A stretch of DNA of 64,000 bases from Streptomyces thinghirensis (GTDB lineage: Bacteria > Actinomycetota > Actinomycetia > Streptomycetales > Streptomycetaceae): assembly GCA_021502835.1 (NCBI GenBank), contig JAKFGP010000044.1, forward strand, positions 43,147-107,146. Direction: 5' to 3'. This document shows positions 41,162 to 51,046 of this stretch, piece by piece. Each line of letters opens with the position of its first letter. Position 1 is the stretch's first letter. The notes beneath the pieces were generated by a model. It had not been told where the DNA came from, did no database searches, and worked only from the letters and a program-made list of their open reading frames with translations. The position numbers and the translations under genes are program-made.

Positions 41162-43544
41162 ATGGCACGCGACTACAGGGAAACCCAGGTGGTCGTGGTC
41201 GGTGCCGGGCCGGTCGGGCTGATGCTCGCCGGCGAGCTGCGGCTGGGCGGTGCGGACGTGGTCGTCGTGGAGCGGCTGTCCGCCCCCCACCACCGAGTCG
41301 CGGGCGTCCACCCTGCACGCCCGCACCATGGAGATCCTCGACAGCCGCGGCCTGCTCGACGAGCTGGGCCCGGTGCCGAACGACGTCGTGGGGCACTTCG
41401 GCGGCGTCCCCCTCGGCCTCACCCTCCCCGGCCCGTACCCGGGCCAGTGGAAGGTCCCGCAGGTCCGCACCGAGGAACTGCTCGGGGACTGGGCCACCGG
41501 CCTGGGCGCGGTCGTCCTGCGGGGGCACGAGCTCCGTGGGCTGACCGTGACCCCGGACCACGCCGAGGCGGAGGTGCACGGCCCGGACGGACCGGTGCGG
41601 CTGCGCGCCAAGTGCGTGGTCGGCTGCGACGGGGAGCACAGCACCGTCCGCCGCCTCGGCGGCTTCGACTTCCCAGGCACCGACGCGACCCGGGAGCTGA
41701 TCCGGGCCGACGTGGCCGGCATCGACATCCCGAACCGGCGCTTCCAGCGGCTGGAGCGCGGCCTGGCCATCGCCGCACGCCGTCCCGACGGAGTGACGCG
41801 CGTGATGCTGCACGAGTACGGGCGTACCGCCCGGCCGCGCGCGGCGGGTCCCGGGTCCGCGGCCGAGCCGACGTTCGCGGAACTCGCCGAGGCCTGGCGG
41901 CGGGTCACCGGCGAGGACATCGGCGACGGCACCCCGCTCTGGGTCAACGCCTTCGGCGACGTCTCACGGCAGGCCGCGCACTACCGTGACCACCGGCTGT
42001 TCCTGGCGGGCGACGCCGCCCACGCCCAGATGCCGATCGGCGGCCAGGCCCTCAACCTGGGGCTGCAGGACGCCGTCAACCTCGGCTGGAAACTGGCGGC
42101 CCAGGTCGGCGAGCGCGGCCCGGAAGGCCTGCTCGACAGCTACCACACCGAACGGCACGCGGTCGGTGGGCGGACCCTGGGCAACATCGCGGCGCAGGGG
42201 CTGCTGCTGCTCGGCGGCGCGGAGGTCGAGTCGGCCCGGGACGTCCTCGCGGAACTGGTCCCGCACGAGGACGTACGCGTCCACCTCGCCGGGATGGTCT
42301 CGGGCCTGGACGTCCGCTACGACGTGGGGCCGGGCAGCCACCCGCTGCTCGGTGCCCGTCTTCCCACACGGAGCTGGCCGGCGACCGCGGACCGACCAGC
42401 ACCCTGGCGCTGCTGCGTTCCGGCCCGCGGCCTGCTGCTCGCGCTGTCCGGTGACGAGTCCCGGCGCGCGGGGCTGCGCGCCACGGCCGCCCCTGGGCGG
42501 CCCTGGTGGACCCGGTGTCCGCCGATGTCCCGGCCGGCCGGGGCCTGTTGGGAGACACCGAGGCCGTCCTCGTACGCCCGGACGGTCACATCGCGTGGAC
42601 CGGATCCGACGGCGAGACGGATCTCGCGACCGCCCTGCACCGATGGTTCGGTGCCCCGGCGACCGCCCCCACGGCAGCCGGCTCGGCGTCCGTCACGGCT
42701 CGTACCACGGCCGCCGCACCGGCAGGGGCCGGCACGGTCCCGGCCACGTCCCACACGTCAACGAAGCGGAGAGAACACGACATGGGCAGACTCACCGGGA
42801 AGACAGCGCTCGTCACAGGATCGAGCCGGGGCATCGGCCGCGCGACCGCCGTGCGCCTCGCGCGGGAGGGCGCGCTCGTCGCCGTCCACTACTCCTCGAA
42901 CAAGCGACGCCGCCGACGAGGTCGTCGCCTCCATCGAGAAGGACGGCGGCCGGGCCTTCGCGGTCGGCGCGGAGCTGGGTGTCACCGGCGACGTCCACGA
43001 GCTGTTCCTGGGCCTGGAGCAGGGCCTCAAGGAGCGCACCGGGACGACCGACCTCGACATCCTGGTCAACAACGCCGGTGTGATGGGCGGGGTGGCCCCC
43101 GAGGACACCACGCCCGAGCAGTTCGACCGCCTGGTCGCGGTCAACGCCAAGGCACCGTTCTTCATCATCCAGCGCGCCCTGAAGATCATGCCGAACGGCG
43201 GGCGCGTCATCAACATCTCCTCCGGCCTCACCCCGCTTCGCGAACCCGCAGGAGATCGCGTGCGCGATGACCAAGGGCGCCGTGGAGATGCTCGCCCTGC
43301 ACTACGCCAAGGCGCTGGCCCGCGGGGCATCACGGTCAACAGCGTGGCCCCGGGCATCACCCGCAACGGCAACCCGGCCTTCGACATCCCGGAGGTCGTG
43401 GAGCAGATGGCGGCCCTGTCCACGTTCAACCGCGTCGGTGAACCCCAGGACGTCGGCGACGTGGTGGCGTTCCTCGCCACCGACGACGCCCGCTGGATCA
43501 CCGGCGCCTTCATCGACGCCAGCGGCGGCACGCTGCTCGGCTGA
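41162..43544 (+). CDS. Fused flavin hydroxylase and short-chain reductase (PgaM/UrdM type)
   Basis: About 793 residues encoding two enzymes in one frame. Residues 1-~500 form a class A FAD hydroxylase (VVVGAGPVGLMLAGELRLGG; GCDGEHSTVRRLGGFDFPG; HRLFLAGDAAHAQMPIGGQA). After an Ala/Thr-rich linker, an SDR domain starts at MGRLTGKTALVTGSSRGIGR (internal ATG at 42781 with GGAG nearby, so a separate reductase may also be made, as known for PgaM). The final CDS order and fusion match the 12b-hydroxylation and C-6 ketoreduction enzyme of angucyclines. In the SDR the YxxxK tyrosine reads Cys (IACAMTKG, codon TGC at 43261). Indels near 41290, 42363, 42498, 42900, 43240 and 43322. Confidence 0.9.
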
Positions 43545-43585
43545 CAGACGTCGGCGCGCTCTCATTCCCCGTCGCGCGCCGGCCC

Positions 43586-43617
43586 GGCCGGCCGCGAGCC
43601 CCCGCTCGCGGCCGGCC
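43586..43617 (+). terminator. Terminator after the PKS core operon
   Basis: GGCCGGCCGCGAGC (43586-43599) and GCTCGCGGCCGGCC (43604-43617), perfect 14-bp stem, CCCC loop, 41 bp after the oxygenase-reductase stop. It separates the PKS core from the exporter and supply genes. Confidence 0.85.
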
Positions 43618-43681
43618 ACCCCCTCCGGCACCCCACTTCCCGGCGCCCCTCGCCGAGGACAGGACTCCCTGGAAGAGGACC

Positions 43682-45064
43682 ATGACGCTTCCGACCAGCC
43701 CCTCGCACCACGGTCAGGCGACGGCCGGCGCGACCTGGAGCCCCGCGCTGTGGGGTCTGCTGTTCGTCCTCGCCGGGAAACATGCTCATCGACGCCCTGG
43801 AAGTCTCCGTCGCGATCGTGGCCCTGCCCGCCGTCGGCGAGGACCTCGGCATCGCTCCGCACCGGCTGCACTGGGTGGTGACCGGCTTCGCGGTCGGGTT
43901 CGGCGCCCTGATGCTGTTCGGCACCCGCGTGGTCGCCCTGCTCGGCCGCCGTCCCGTCTACCTGGCGGCCCTGCTCGTCTTCGCCGCGGCATCGCTGGCG
44001 TCGGCCTTCGCGGACAGTCTCGTCCCGCTCGTCGCCACCCGCCTGGTGAAAGGCTTCTGCGCCGCGCTCACCGCCCCCACCGGCCTCGCCATCATCGCCT
44101 CCGTCTTCCCCGAAGGACGCCCCGCGCCGCGCCGTGTCGGTCTACACCCTTTTCGGCGCGAGCGGCTTCTCCGCCGGTCTGCTGCTGTCGGGCCTGCTCA
44201 CGGAAGCCGGCTGGCGCTGGACCTTCGCGTTCCCCCGCCCCGGTGGCGCTGCTGCTGTTCCTGTGCGGACTGCGGCTGATCCCGCGCGACGCCCCGGCCC
44301 CGGACCGGCCGCGCCGCTACGACGCGGCGGGTGCGCTCACGCTCACCGGCGGCACCCTGTTCCTGGTGCACGCCGTCACCTCCGTCCCGGCGACCGGCTG
44401 GGCCGATCCGAGCACCATCGCGGCGTTCCTGGGGGCGGCCGTGCTGCTGCCCGCCTTCGTACGGATCGAGCTGACCGCCCGCGCGCCGCTGATCCGGCTC
44501 GACCTGCCGGCCGGGCGCCCGCTGCTCCGCTCCGCCCTCGGCGCGGCCGCCCTCAACGGTTCGTACCTGGGAATGCTGCTGGTGAGCACGGTCCACCTCC
44601 AGCGGGCGGGCGGCTGGTCCCCACTGCAGACCGGACTGGCCCTGCTGCCCGCGAGCCTCCCGCTCGCCCTGTCCGCCCTGCACTCCGGACGTCTCGTCAG
44701 CCGCTTCACCACCGCCCGGCTGATCGCGGTCGGCGCGGCCTTCCCGCCGCTCGGCTACGTCCTCCTGCTGCGCCTGGACACCCCGGTGCGCTACGCGGTC
44801 GACGTCCTGCCCTCGATGCTGCTGGTCGGTGCCGGCTTCGTGCTCTCCTTCACCGCCCTGCACATGCAGGCCACCTCGGCCGTCCCGGCCGGCCGGCAGG
44901 CCGAGGCGAGCGCCCTCTACCAGACCGGCGTCCAGATGGGCGCCGTACTGATGCTCGCCCTGGTGGCGGCCGTGCAGCCGGCCGGCCACCGCGCCGCCCT
45001 GCTGCTGGTCACCGCCGTCGGCGTGCTCGGCCTGCTGATCGCCCTCGGCGGCGTACTCCCCTGA
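43682..45064 (+). CDS. MFS drug exporter (DHA2/EmrB-like, UrdJ type)
   Basis: About 460 residues with some 14 predicted spans. The signature LIDALEVSVAIVALPAVGEDLG resembles motif D of DHA2 exporters, followed by WVVTGFAVGFGALMLFGTRVV and LLGRRPVYLAALLVFAAAS (motif A region). Likely exports the finished polyketide and gives self-resistance. RBS AGAGGACC upstream of the ATG. Indels near 43778, 44128 and 44238. Confidence 0.88.
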   Translation: MTLPTSPSHHGQATAGATWSPALWGLLFVLAGKHAHRRPGSLRRDRGPARRRRGPRHRSAPAALGGDRLRGRVRRPDAVRHPRGRPARPPSRLPGGPARLRRGIAGVGLRGQSRPARRHPPGERLLRRAHRPHRPRHHRLRLPRRTPRAAPCRSTPFSARAASPPVCCCRACSRKPAGAGPSRSPAPVALLLFLCGLRLIPRDAPAPDRPRRYDAAGALTLTGGTLFLVHAVTSVPATGWADPSTIAAFLGAAVLLPAFVRIELTARAPLIRLDLPAGRPLLRSALGAAALNGSYLGMLLVSTVHLQRAGGWSPLQTGLALLPASLPLALSALHSGRLVSRFTTARLIAVGAAFPPLGYVLLLRLDTPVRYAVDVLPSMLLVGAGFVLSFTALHMQATSAVPAGRQAEASALYQTGVQMGAVLMLALVAAVQPAGHRAALLLVTAVGVLGLLIALGGVLP

Positions 45065-45088
45065 CCGCAACCGAACTCTGGAGGAGAG

Positions 45089-45540
45089 ATGAGGCACCTG
45101 AGCGCCCGGGCCGACTGGGGCTGGGACGACTGGGACCCGGAACCCGAACCCGGCCCGCCCGTCGAGGTGCGGGCCCCCGACGCGGCCGAACTGGCCGTCG
45201 CGCCCCCCCGCCGAACGCACCCGCATCATCGACCGCTACGTCCGCGAGGAGCTCGGCCGCGCGCTGGGCATGGCCCCCGATCTCATCGACACCACCGGCC
45301 GCCCCATGCGCAGCCTCGGCGTCGGCTCGATCACGGGCATGGAACTGCAGCACCGCATGGAGGCCGCCCTGGGCCTGGAGGTGAACCTGCAGCGGCTGCT
45401 GCTCGCCAACAGCGCCGCCGGAGCTGATCGACTGCCTCGCCGGGCAGTTGGGCGCCGACGGCCACTCCCACCCGCACTCCGGTACCGCGCACACCGACCC
45501 GGCACGGCCCCGGCACGCCGGTGCAGCGGTCACGGCATGA
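45089..45540 (+). CDS. Second, stand-alone acyl carrier protein with N-terminal extension
   Basis: About 150 residues. An acidic N-terminal extension rich in Trp, Asp, Glu and Pro (WGWDDWDPEPEPGPP) precedes a carrier domain of modular-PKS type: IIDRYVREELGRALGMAPDLI, MRSLGVGSITGMELQHRMEA, VNLQRLLLANSAAELIDCLA. The serine in GVGSITGMEL would take phosphopantetheine. It differs from the type II ACP at 39047 (ELGYESLAL). Its stop overlaps the next gene's start (ATGA), so it is coupled to the phosphopantetheinyl transferase. Which acyl group it carries is unknown. Confidence 0.82.
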
Positions 45541-46353
45541 CCGCCCCGGCCGCGGTTCTCGCCGCGCCCGCGGTGGCGCCCGGTCGGCTCGATCTGTGGC
45601 TGCTCAGGGCCCCGAAGGCCGATCGCGCGGCCTCGCTCGACCTGTCGAACTGGACGGCCACGAACGCACCCGCGCGGCGTCGTTCGTCCGTCCCGCCGAC
45701 GGACTGCTCTACGCGGCCGCGCACATCGCCCTGCGCCGGCTGCTCGGCTCGTATCTCGGGGTCGCCGCCCAGGACGTGCCCTTCGTCCGGGAGCCCTGCC
45801 CCGGATGCGGCAAACCGCACGGCAGGCCCGCCGTCGCCACACCCGACCCTCCCCCTGCACTTCTCCCTCTCGCACAGCGGCGGACTGGCCCTCGTCGCCG
45901 TCGCGCACACCACGGTGGGCGCGGACCTGGAGAAGCTGCCGGGCGCCGAGACCGTCGCGATCTGCGCCGAGGCGCTGCACCCCCGGCGAGCGGGCCGAGT
46001 TGGCGCGCGTGCCGCAGACGGAGCGGGCGGAGCTGTTCAGCAGGCTCTGGACCCGCAAGGAGGCCTACCTCAAGGGACTGGGCACCGGCCTGAGCCGCTC
46101 CCCGTCCGCGGACTACCTCGGCTCCGACCCGGCCCGCCGGCCGGCGGGCTGGACGATCACCGACATCCCCAGCGGGCCCCGGCACTCCGCCGCCGTCGCG
46201 CTGAAGGGCGACGCCCCGGCCCGGACCTCGGTCCGCCGGCTGCCCATGGACTGGCTGTACGCCGACGACGTCAAGGGCCTCTTCGACGAGCTGGTGCGCT
46301 CGCGCCCGTCCCGTACGGCAGCCCCTCACCGAAGGAGAGACGCACCGTCATGA
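45537..46353 (+). CDS. Sfp-type 4'-phosphopantetheinyl transferase
   Basis: About 271 residues. Activates carrier proteins from CoA. Motifs: FVREPCPGCGKPHGRP, LHFSLSHSGGLALVAVA (P1-like), TTVGADLEKL (Mg-binding acid pair), LFSRLWTRKEAYLKGLGTGL (the W..KEAY.K motif, intact). Its start overlaps the second-ACP stop and its stop overlaps the start of the acyltransferase (ATGA on both sides). The C-terminal ~30 residues are low-complexity. Indels near 45650, 45850 and 45980. Confidence 0.9.
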
Positions 46354-47305
46354 CCAGGACCGCCTTCGTCTTCCCGGGCCAGGGCTCCCCAGCGCGTCGG
46401 CATGGGGGCGCCATCTCGTCGAGCGCTGGCCCGACCTCGTGGACCGCTACTACCGGCCGGCCGACGACCTGCTCGGCCTGCCACTGTCCCGGCTGTGCTG
46501 GGAGGGCCCCGAGGCCTGCCTCCAGGACACCCCGGTCACCCAGCCCGCGGTGTTCCTGACCAGCGTGGTCACGCTCGACGTGCTCGGCCGGCACGGCGTG
46601 CGGCCGGACGTCGTGGCCGGGCACAGCCTGGGTGAGTACGCGGCGCTCGTCTGCGCGGGCGCCCTGGACTGGCAGGACGCGCTGGCGCTGGTACGCCTGC
46701 GCGGCGAGTTGATGGCCACCGTCAACGACCGGGCGCCGGGCAGCATGGCGGCCGTCATCGGTCTCGCGCCCTCGACCCTGGAGGGCATCTGCGCCGACAT
46801 CGCCGCGGCCACCGGGCTGGCCGTGGACGTGGCCAACGACAACGACCCCGCTCAACTCGTGGTCTCCGGTCGCACCGAGGCCGTGACCGAGGTGATGCGG
46901 CAGGCGCGGCTGGCCGGCGCCCGCCGCGTCGTGGACCTCAACGTCCCGGTCTCGTTCCACAGCGCCCTCATGGACGGGATCGCGGCGGACTTCGCCGAAG
47001 CCCTCGACGAGACGGCCTTCCGCGCCCCCTCGGTCCCCGTCCTCTCGGCGGCCACCGCGGGCCCGGTCACCACCGCGGCCGAGGCCGCGGCCGTCCTGCG
47101 CCGCCAGCTCACCGGGCGGGTGCGGTGGACCGGCACGGTACGCAACCTGACGGCGGCCGGCGTGGACCGGTTCGTCGAAGTGGGGCCCGGCCGGGTCCTC
47201 GGCGGTCTGTGCCGTCGTATCGCACCCGAGGCGCGGGTTCGCACCACGGACGACGCCCGGCGGCTCGACCAGGCGCTCGGCGCGGTCACCGCGGCCGTCG
47301 TCTGA
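46350..47305 (+). CDS. Malonyl-CoA:ACP acyltransferase
   Basis: About 318 residues. RTAFVFPGQGSQRVGMGRHL at the N-terminus; catalytic serine in VVAGHSLGEYAALVCAG; His in NVPVSFHSALMDGIA; end domain VDRFVEVGPGRVLGGLCRRI. Loads malonyl (or another CoA-linked unit) onto a carrier. Type II clusters usually borrow the fatty-acid enzyme, so a dedicated copy here, coupled to the phosphopantetheinyl transferase and ACP, is notable. Indel near 46395. Confidence 0.92.
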
Positions 47306-47336
47306 CCCATCACCGACATCGAAGTGGGGGACCATC

Positions 47337-48896
47337 ATGACCGCACAACCGTTGCAGGACCGCCTCGACGAACTGAGCGCCGTCAAGGAGGCGGCGCGTG
47401 AGGGGTCGACCCGGCCGCCACCGAGCGGCAGCACGCCAAGGGCAAGCTCACCGCCCACGAGCGCATCGAACTGCTCCTGGACAAGGGTTCGTTCAACGAG
47501 ATCGAGCCGCTGCGCCGGCATCGCGCGACCGGCTTCGGCCTGGAGGCCAAGAAGCCGTACAGCGACGGTGTGATCACCGGCTGGGGCACGGTGCACGGCC
47601 GCACGGTCTTCGTGTACGCGCACGACTTCCGGGTATTCGGCGGCGCGCTGGGCGAGGCCCACGCGGAGAAGATCCACAAGGTGATGGACCTGGCCGAGGC
47701 CGCCGGGGCGCCGCTGGTGTCGCTGAACGACGGCGCCGGGGCGCGCATCCAGGAGGGTGTCACCGCGCTCGCCGGGTACGGCGGCATCTTCCAGCGCAAC
47801 ACCCGGTCCTCCGGCGTCATCCCGCAGATCAGCGTGATGCTCGGCCCGTGCGCGGGCGGCGCCGCCTACTCGCCCGCGCTGACCGACTTCGTGTTCATGG
47901 TCCGCGAGACCTCGCAGATGTTCATCACCGGCCCGGACGTGGTCAAGGCGGTGACCGGTGAGGAGATCACCCAGAACGGGCTCGGCGGCGCCGACGTTGC
48001 ACGCCGCCACGTCCGGCGTCGCGCACCTCGCGTACGACGACGAGGAGAGCTGCCTGGAGGACGTGCGCTTCCCTGCTCTCGCTGTTGCCGTCCAACAACC
48101 GCGAACTCGCGCCGGTCGAGCGCGGCGACGACCCCGCCGACCGCCCCACCGACGCGCTGCTGGACCTGGTCCCGGCGGAGCCGGCCAGTCGTACGACATC
48201 CGGGCGGTGATCGAGGAGGTCGTCGACAACGGCGAGCACTTCGAGATCCACCCGGCCTGGGCGACGAACATCGTCTGCACCCTGGCGCGCCTCGACGGGC
48301 ACGTCGTCGGCGTCGTCGCCAACCAGCCCGCCGCCATGGCCGGCGTGCTGGACATCGAGGCGTCCGAGAAGGCCGCCCGCTTCGTGCAGCTCTGCGACGC
48401 CTTCAACATCCCGCTGGTGACGCTGGTGGACGTGCCGGGCTTCCTGCCCGGCGTGGACCAGGAGCACAACGGAATCATCCGGCGCGGCGCGAAGCTGCTG
48501 TACGCCTACTGCAACGCGACCGTGCCGCGGATCTCGCTGGTGCTGCGCAAGGCGTACGGCGGCGCGTACATCGTCATGGACTCCCGCTCGATCGGCGCGG
48601 ACCTGGCGCTGGCCTGGCCCACCAACGAGATCGCGGTCATGGGCGCGGAAGGCGCGGCGAACGTCATCTTCCGCCGTGAGATCAACGCCGCCGACGACCC
48701 GGACGCGGTGCGTCAGCAGCGCATCAAGGAGTACCAGTCCGAGCTGATGCACCCGTACTACGCGGCCGAGCGCGGGCTGATCGACGACGTGATCGATCCC
48801 CGTGACACGCGGACGGTCCTGATCAAGTCCCTGGCCATGCTCCGCGCCAAGCACGCCGACCTGCCCTCGCGCAAGCACGGCAACCCCCCGCAGTGA
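47337..48896 (+). CDS. Cluster acyl-CoA carboxylase beta subunit, acetyl-CoA-type residue
   Basis: About 519 residues, close in sequence to PccB at 26835. Blocks [93 protein letters not shown]. At the selectivity position the sequence reads [20 protein letters not shown]: Ile where the chromosomal PccB has Asp. The established S. coelicolor rule links Ile to use of acetyl-CoA (plus longer acyl-CoAs), so this gene probably supplies malonyl-CoA extender. Indels near 47402, 47995, 48072 and 48178. An epsilon subunit follows at 50741; the alpha must come from elsewhere. Confidence 0.92.
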
Positions 48897-48940
48897 CCCC
48901 TCCCCCTCCCGCACCGTCCCACCACACGAGGAACGCATCC

Positions 48941-49804
48941 ATGTCGCAGCAGAACACCGTCCTGGTGACCGCTCCCACCGGCAATGTCGGACCGCACGCG
49001 GTCGCGCAGTTACTGGAGGCCGGCGCCACCGTGCGCGCCCTGGTCCTGAAGGACGACCCGAACGTCGGCCGGCTGCCGGAGGGCACCGAGATCTTCCACG
49101 GTGACCTCACCGAACCGGACACCCTGGACGCGGCCCTAGACGGCGTCGACGGCGTGTTCCTGATGTGGCCGTTCTTCACCACGGACGTGAGCACCGCTCC
49201 GGCCGTCATCGAGAAGATCGCGGCCCGTCCCCGCCGGGTGGCCTTCGTCTCCTCGGTCGGCGTCCACATCGGCCTGGAGCGCGTGGACAACAACTGCCAC
49301 GCCTACATCGAGGAGTTGCTGGAGCCGACGGACGTCGACTGGACGTTCCTGCGCACCACCGGCTTCCAGGCCAACGCCCTGGGCTTCGCCGAGCAGATCC
49401 GGGCCTCGGGCGTGGTCCGCTTCCCGTACGGAGCGGCCGTGCGCACCTCGGTGCACGAGGCCGACCTCGCGGCCGTCGGGGTCACCGCGCTGCTCACCGG
49501 GGCGCACGCGCGGCAGAAGTATCTGGTCACCGGCGCCGAGGAGCTGTCCCAGCGGGAGCAGGCGCGGATCATCGGCGAGGTCATCGGCCGTGCGGTGGAC
49601 TGGGAGGACGTCGAGCACGACGCGGCGCGGGCGGCGATGGTGGCCTCCGGCTGGCCGCCCGCGTACGCGGACGGTGCCCTGGACTACTTCGCGACGATCA
49701 CCGAGAAGCCGGAGCTGGGTTCGACGGTGGTTCAGGACGTGACCGGCCGGCCGGCCCGGACCTTCCGCTCCTGGGCCCAGGAGCACGCCGACGCCTTCCG
49801 GTGA
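48941..49804 (+). CDS. NmrA-family NAD(P)H-binding oxidoreductase
   Basis: 287 residues, intact. NTVLVTAPTGNVGPHAVAQL (Rossmann loop), EIFHGDLTEPDTLDAALDGVDG, VAFVSSVGVHIGLERVDNNC, DVDWTFLRTTGFQANALG, LVTGAEELSQREQARII, WPPAYADGALDYFATI. The fold is that of atypical SDRs such as QorB quinone reductase. In aromatic clusters relatives are proposed to reduce or protect quinones. RBS GAGGAA. Substrate unknown. Confidence 0.85.
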   Translation: MSQQNTVLVTAPTGNVGPHAVAQLLEAGATVRALVLKDDPNVGRLPEGTEIFHGDLTEPDTLDAALDGVDGVFLMWPFFTTDVSTAPAVIEKIAARPRRVAFVSSVGVHIGLERVDNNCHAYIEELLEPTDVDWTFLRTTGFQANALGFAEQIRASGVVRFPYGAAVRTSVHEADLAAVGVTALLTGAHARQKYLVTGAEELSQREQARIIGEVIGRAVDWEDVEHDAARAAMVASGWPPAYADGALDYFATITEKPELGSTVVQDVTGRPARTFRSWAQEHADAFR

Positions 49805-49882
49805 CCGCACCGGCTCCCGGCAGCGTTCCCGTCGAAGAGCGCGGGACGCAGCACCGACGGACGAAGAACGACGGAGTGTTCC

Positions 49883-50548
49883 ATGGCATCTGAGCGCGAA
49901 CCCGGGGCCGCGAAGGTGGGCTTCGTGACCTTCGGCGTCCTGCGGGTGGACGGTCCGGAGACCGCCTCGGCCCTGGTGGGGGTCCTGACCGAGGAAGTGA
50001 CCCGATGGGTGCGGCACGTCAGGATTCGTCTCCTCGCGCGTGCACGTCAGCACCGACGGCACCACGGTGATCAACCGGGGCGAGTGGACGGACGAGGAGG
50101 CGTATCGCACCTCGTTCCGGGAGAACCCCTCGGGCGGGGTGCTGCACGCCCTGGGCACCCGGCCCGGCGTGCTCGCGGCGACCGTCTTCAGCGGTGCCCC
50201 GGCCGCCGCCCCGCTCGAAGGGCCCGAGCCCGACGCACAGCCCGGCGTGGTGGGTGTGGCGACCCGGCACCTGGGCGGGCCCGCGTCGGCCGGCGCGGTG
50301 CTCGACCTGCTGGCGAAGAGCGGCGAGTGGAAACGGCACCACCCCGGCTTCATCTCGGCCACGCCCTACGTCGACAAGGAGGGCGCGACCTTCGTGAACT
50401 ACCCGATGTGGGTGAACGAGGTCGCCTATCAGGCGTGGATGGCCGATCCCCCGGATCTCCGAGGGGCAGGAGGAGTTGGCGCGCCTGGAAGTGGCCCCGC
50501 CCCGAGTACGTGCTGTGCAGGGTGGCGGTCCAGGTCGACGCCGCGTGA
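49883..50548 (+). CDS. Tandem ABM-domain protein 1
   Basis: About 221 residues with two consecutive dimeric alpha/beta-barrel (antibiotic biosynthesis monooxygenase-like) domains: residues ~12-105 (VGFVTFGVLRVDGPETASAL, SSRVHVSTDGTTVINRGEW, then TDEEAYRTSF) and ~120-215 (VVGVATRHLGGPASAGAVLD, FISATPYVDKEGATFVNYPM, then WVNEVAYQAW). Oxygenases of this superfamily include anthrone oxygenases and the ring-opening enzymes JadG/AlpJ/GilOII, but I cannot tell which reaction applies. A paralogue lies at 52815. Indels near 50023 and 50455-50495. Confidence 0.8.
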   Translation: MASEREPGAAKVGFVTFGVLRVDGPETASALVGVLTEEVTRWVRHVRIRLLARARQHRRHHGDQPGRVDGRGGVSHLVPGEPLGRGAARPGHPARRARGDRLQRCPGRRPARRARARRTARRGGCGDPAPGRARVGRRGARPAGEERRVETAPPRLHLGHALRRQGGRDLRELPDVGERGRLSGVDGRSPGSPRGRRSWRAWKWPRPEYVLCRVAVQVDAA

Positions 50549-50641
50549 GGGTGCGGCGCGCGGCTACCGGGGGAGTTGACGTCCGCCTCACCTCCTCCTG
50601 ACGCTCCGACATAAATTCACCGGCATTTGTAGAACTTCGCC

Positions 50642-50715
50642 GAGATCTGAATCTGCGGGCCTTGAAGTTCCGCACCCGGTCGAAGAAGCTAGTTATTAGA
50701 TTCCGCTGATGTGTC
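50642..50715 (+). promoter_or_regulatory. Cluster regulatory element, copy 2 (upstream of epsilon-subunit operon)
   Basis: GAGATCTGAATC, TGCGG...CCGCA inverted arms around CCTTGAAG, then CGAAGAAGCT and TTCCGCTGA, in the same order and nearly the same spacing as at 33350-33423. The gene start at 50741 follows 25 bp later with AAGGGGAG as RBS. The two copies suggest one activator or repressor controls both operons. Confidence 0.7.
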
Positions 50716-50740
50716 TTGTCTGCTGCAAGGGGAGTCAGTA

Positions 50741-50978
50741 ATGGATACGTCCGTCCCGGACCAATTCATTCGTGTGGAAAAAGGCTCTCCGAACGCCGAG
50801 GAACTGGCAGCCCTCACCACGGTGGTGGTCGCCCCTGGCCGCGGCGCCGCCGGACAGAGGAGCGATACCGCGCGGGGTGAGCGGCACACCGCCGGCTGGC
50901 GCCGCCCGGAGCGGCAGTTCGGATTCCGTGGACCGCGCACATGGCGTGAGAATCCCCCCGGTCACCGACGACCACTGA
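50741..50978 (+). CDS. Cluster acyl-CoA carboxylase epsilon subunit
   Basis: About 78 residues. Pattern matches PccE: IRVEKGSPNAEELAALTTVVVA, an Arg/Gly linker (GRGAAGQRSDTARGERHTAG), then W...PERQFGFRGPRTW. The raw frame reads on without a stop into the FMN reductase gene. Removing one C from the CCCCCC run at about 50954 restores ENPPVTDDH and a stop at 50976-50978. With the beta subunit at 47337 it would complete a cluster-specific carboxylase. ATG preceded by AAGGGGAG. Confidence 0.75.
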
Positions 50979-51046
50979 ATTCCCGGCGTTCGGGGAATTC
51001 CTCGACATCCGGTAAACGAAGCTCCATCGCATGTGAAAGGTTCACT

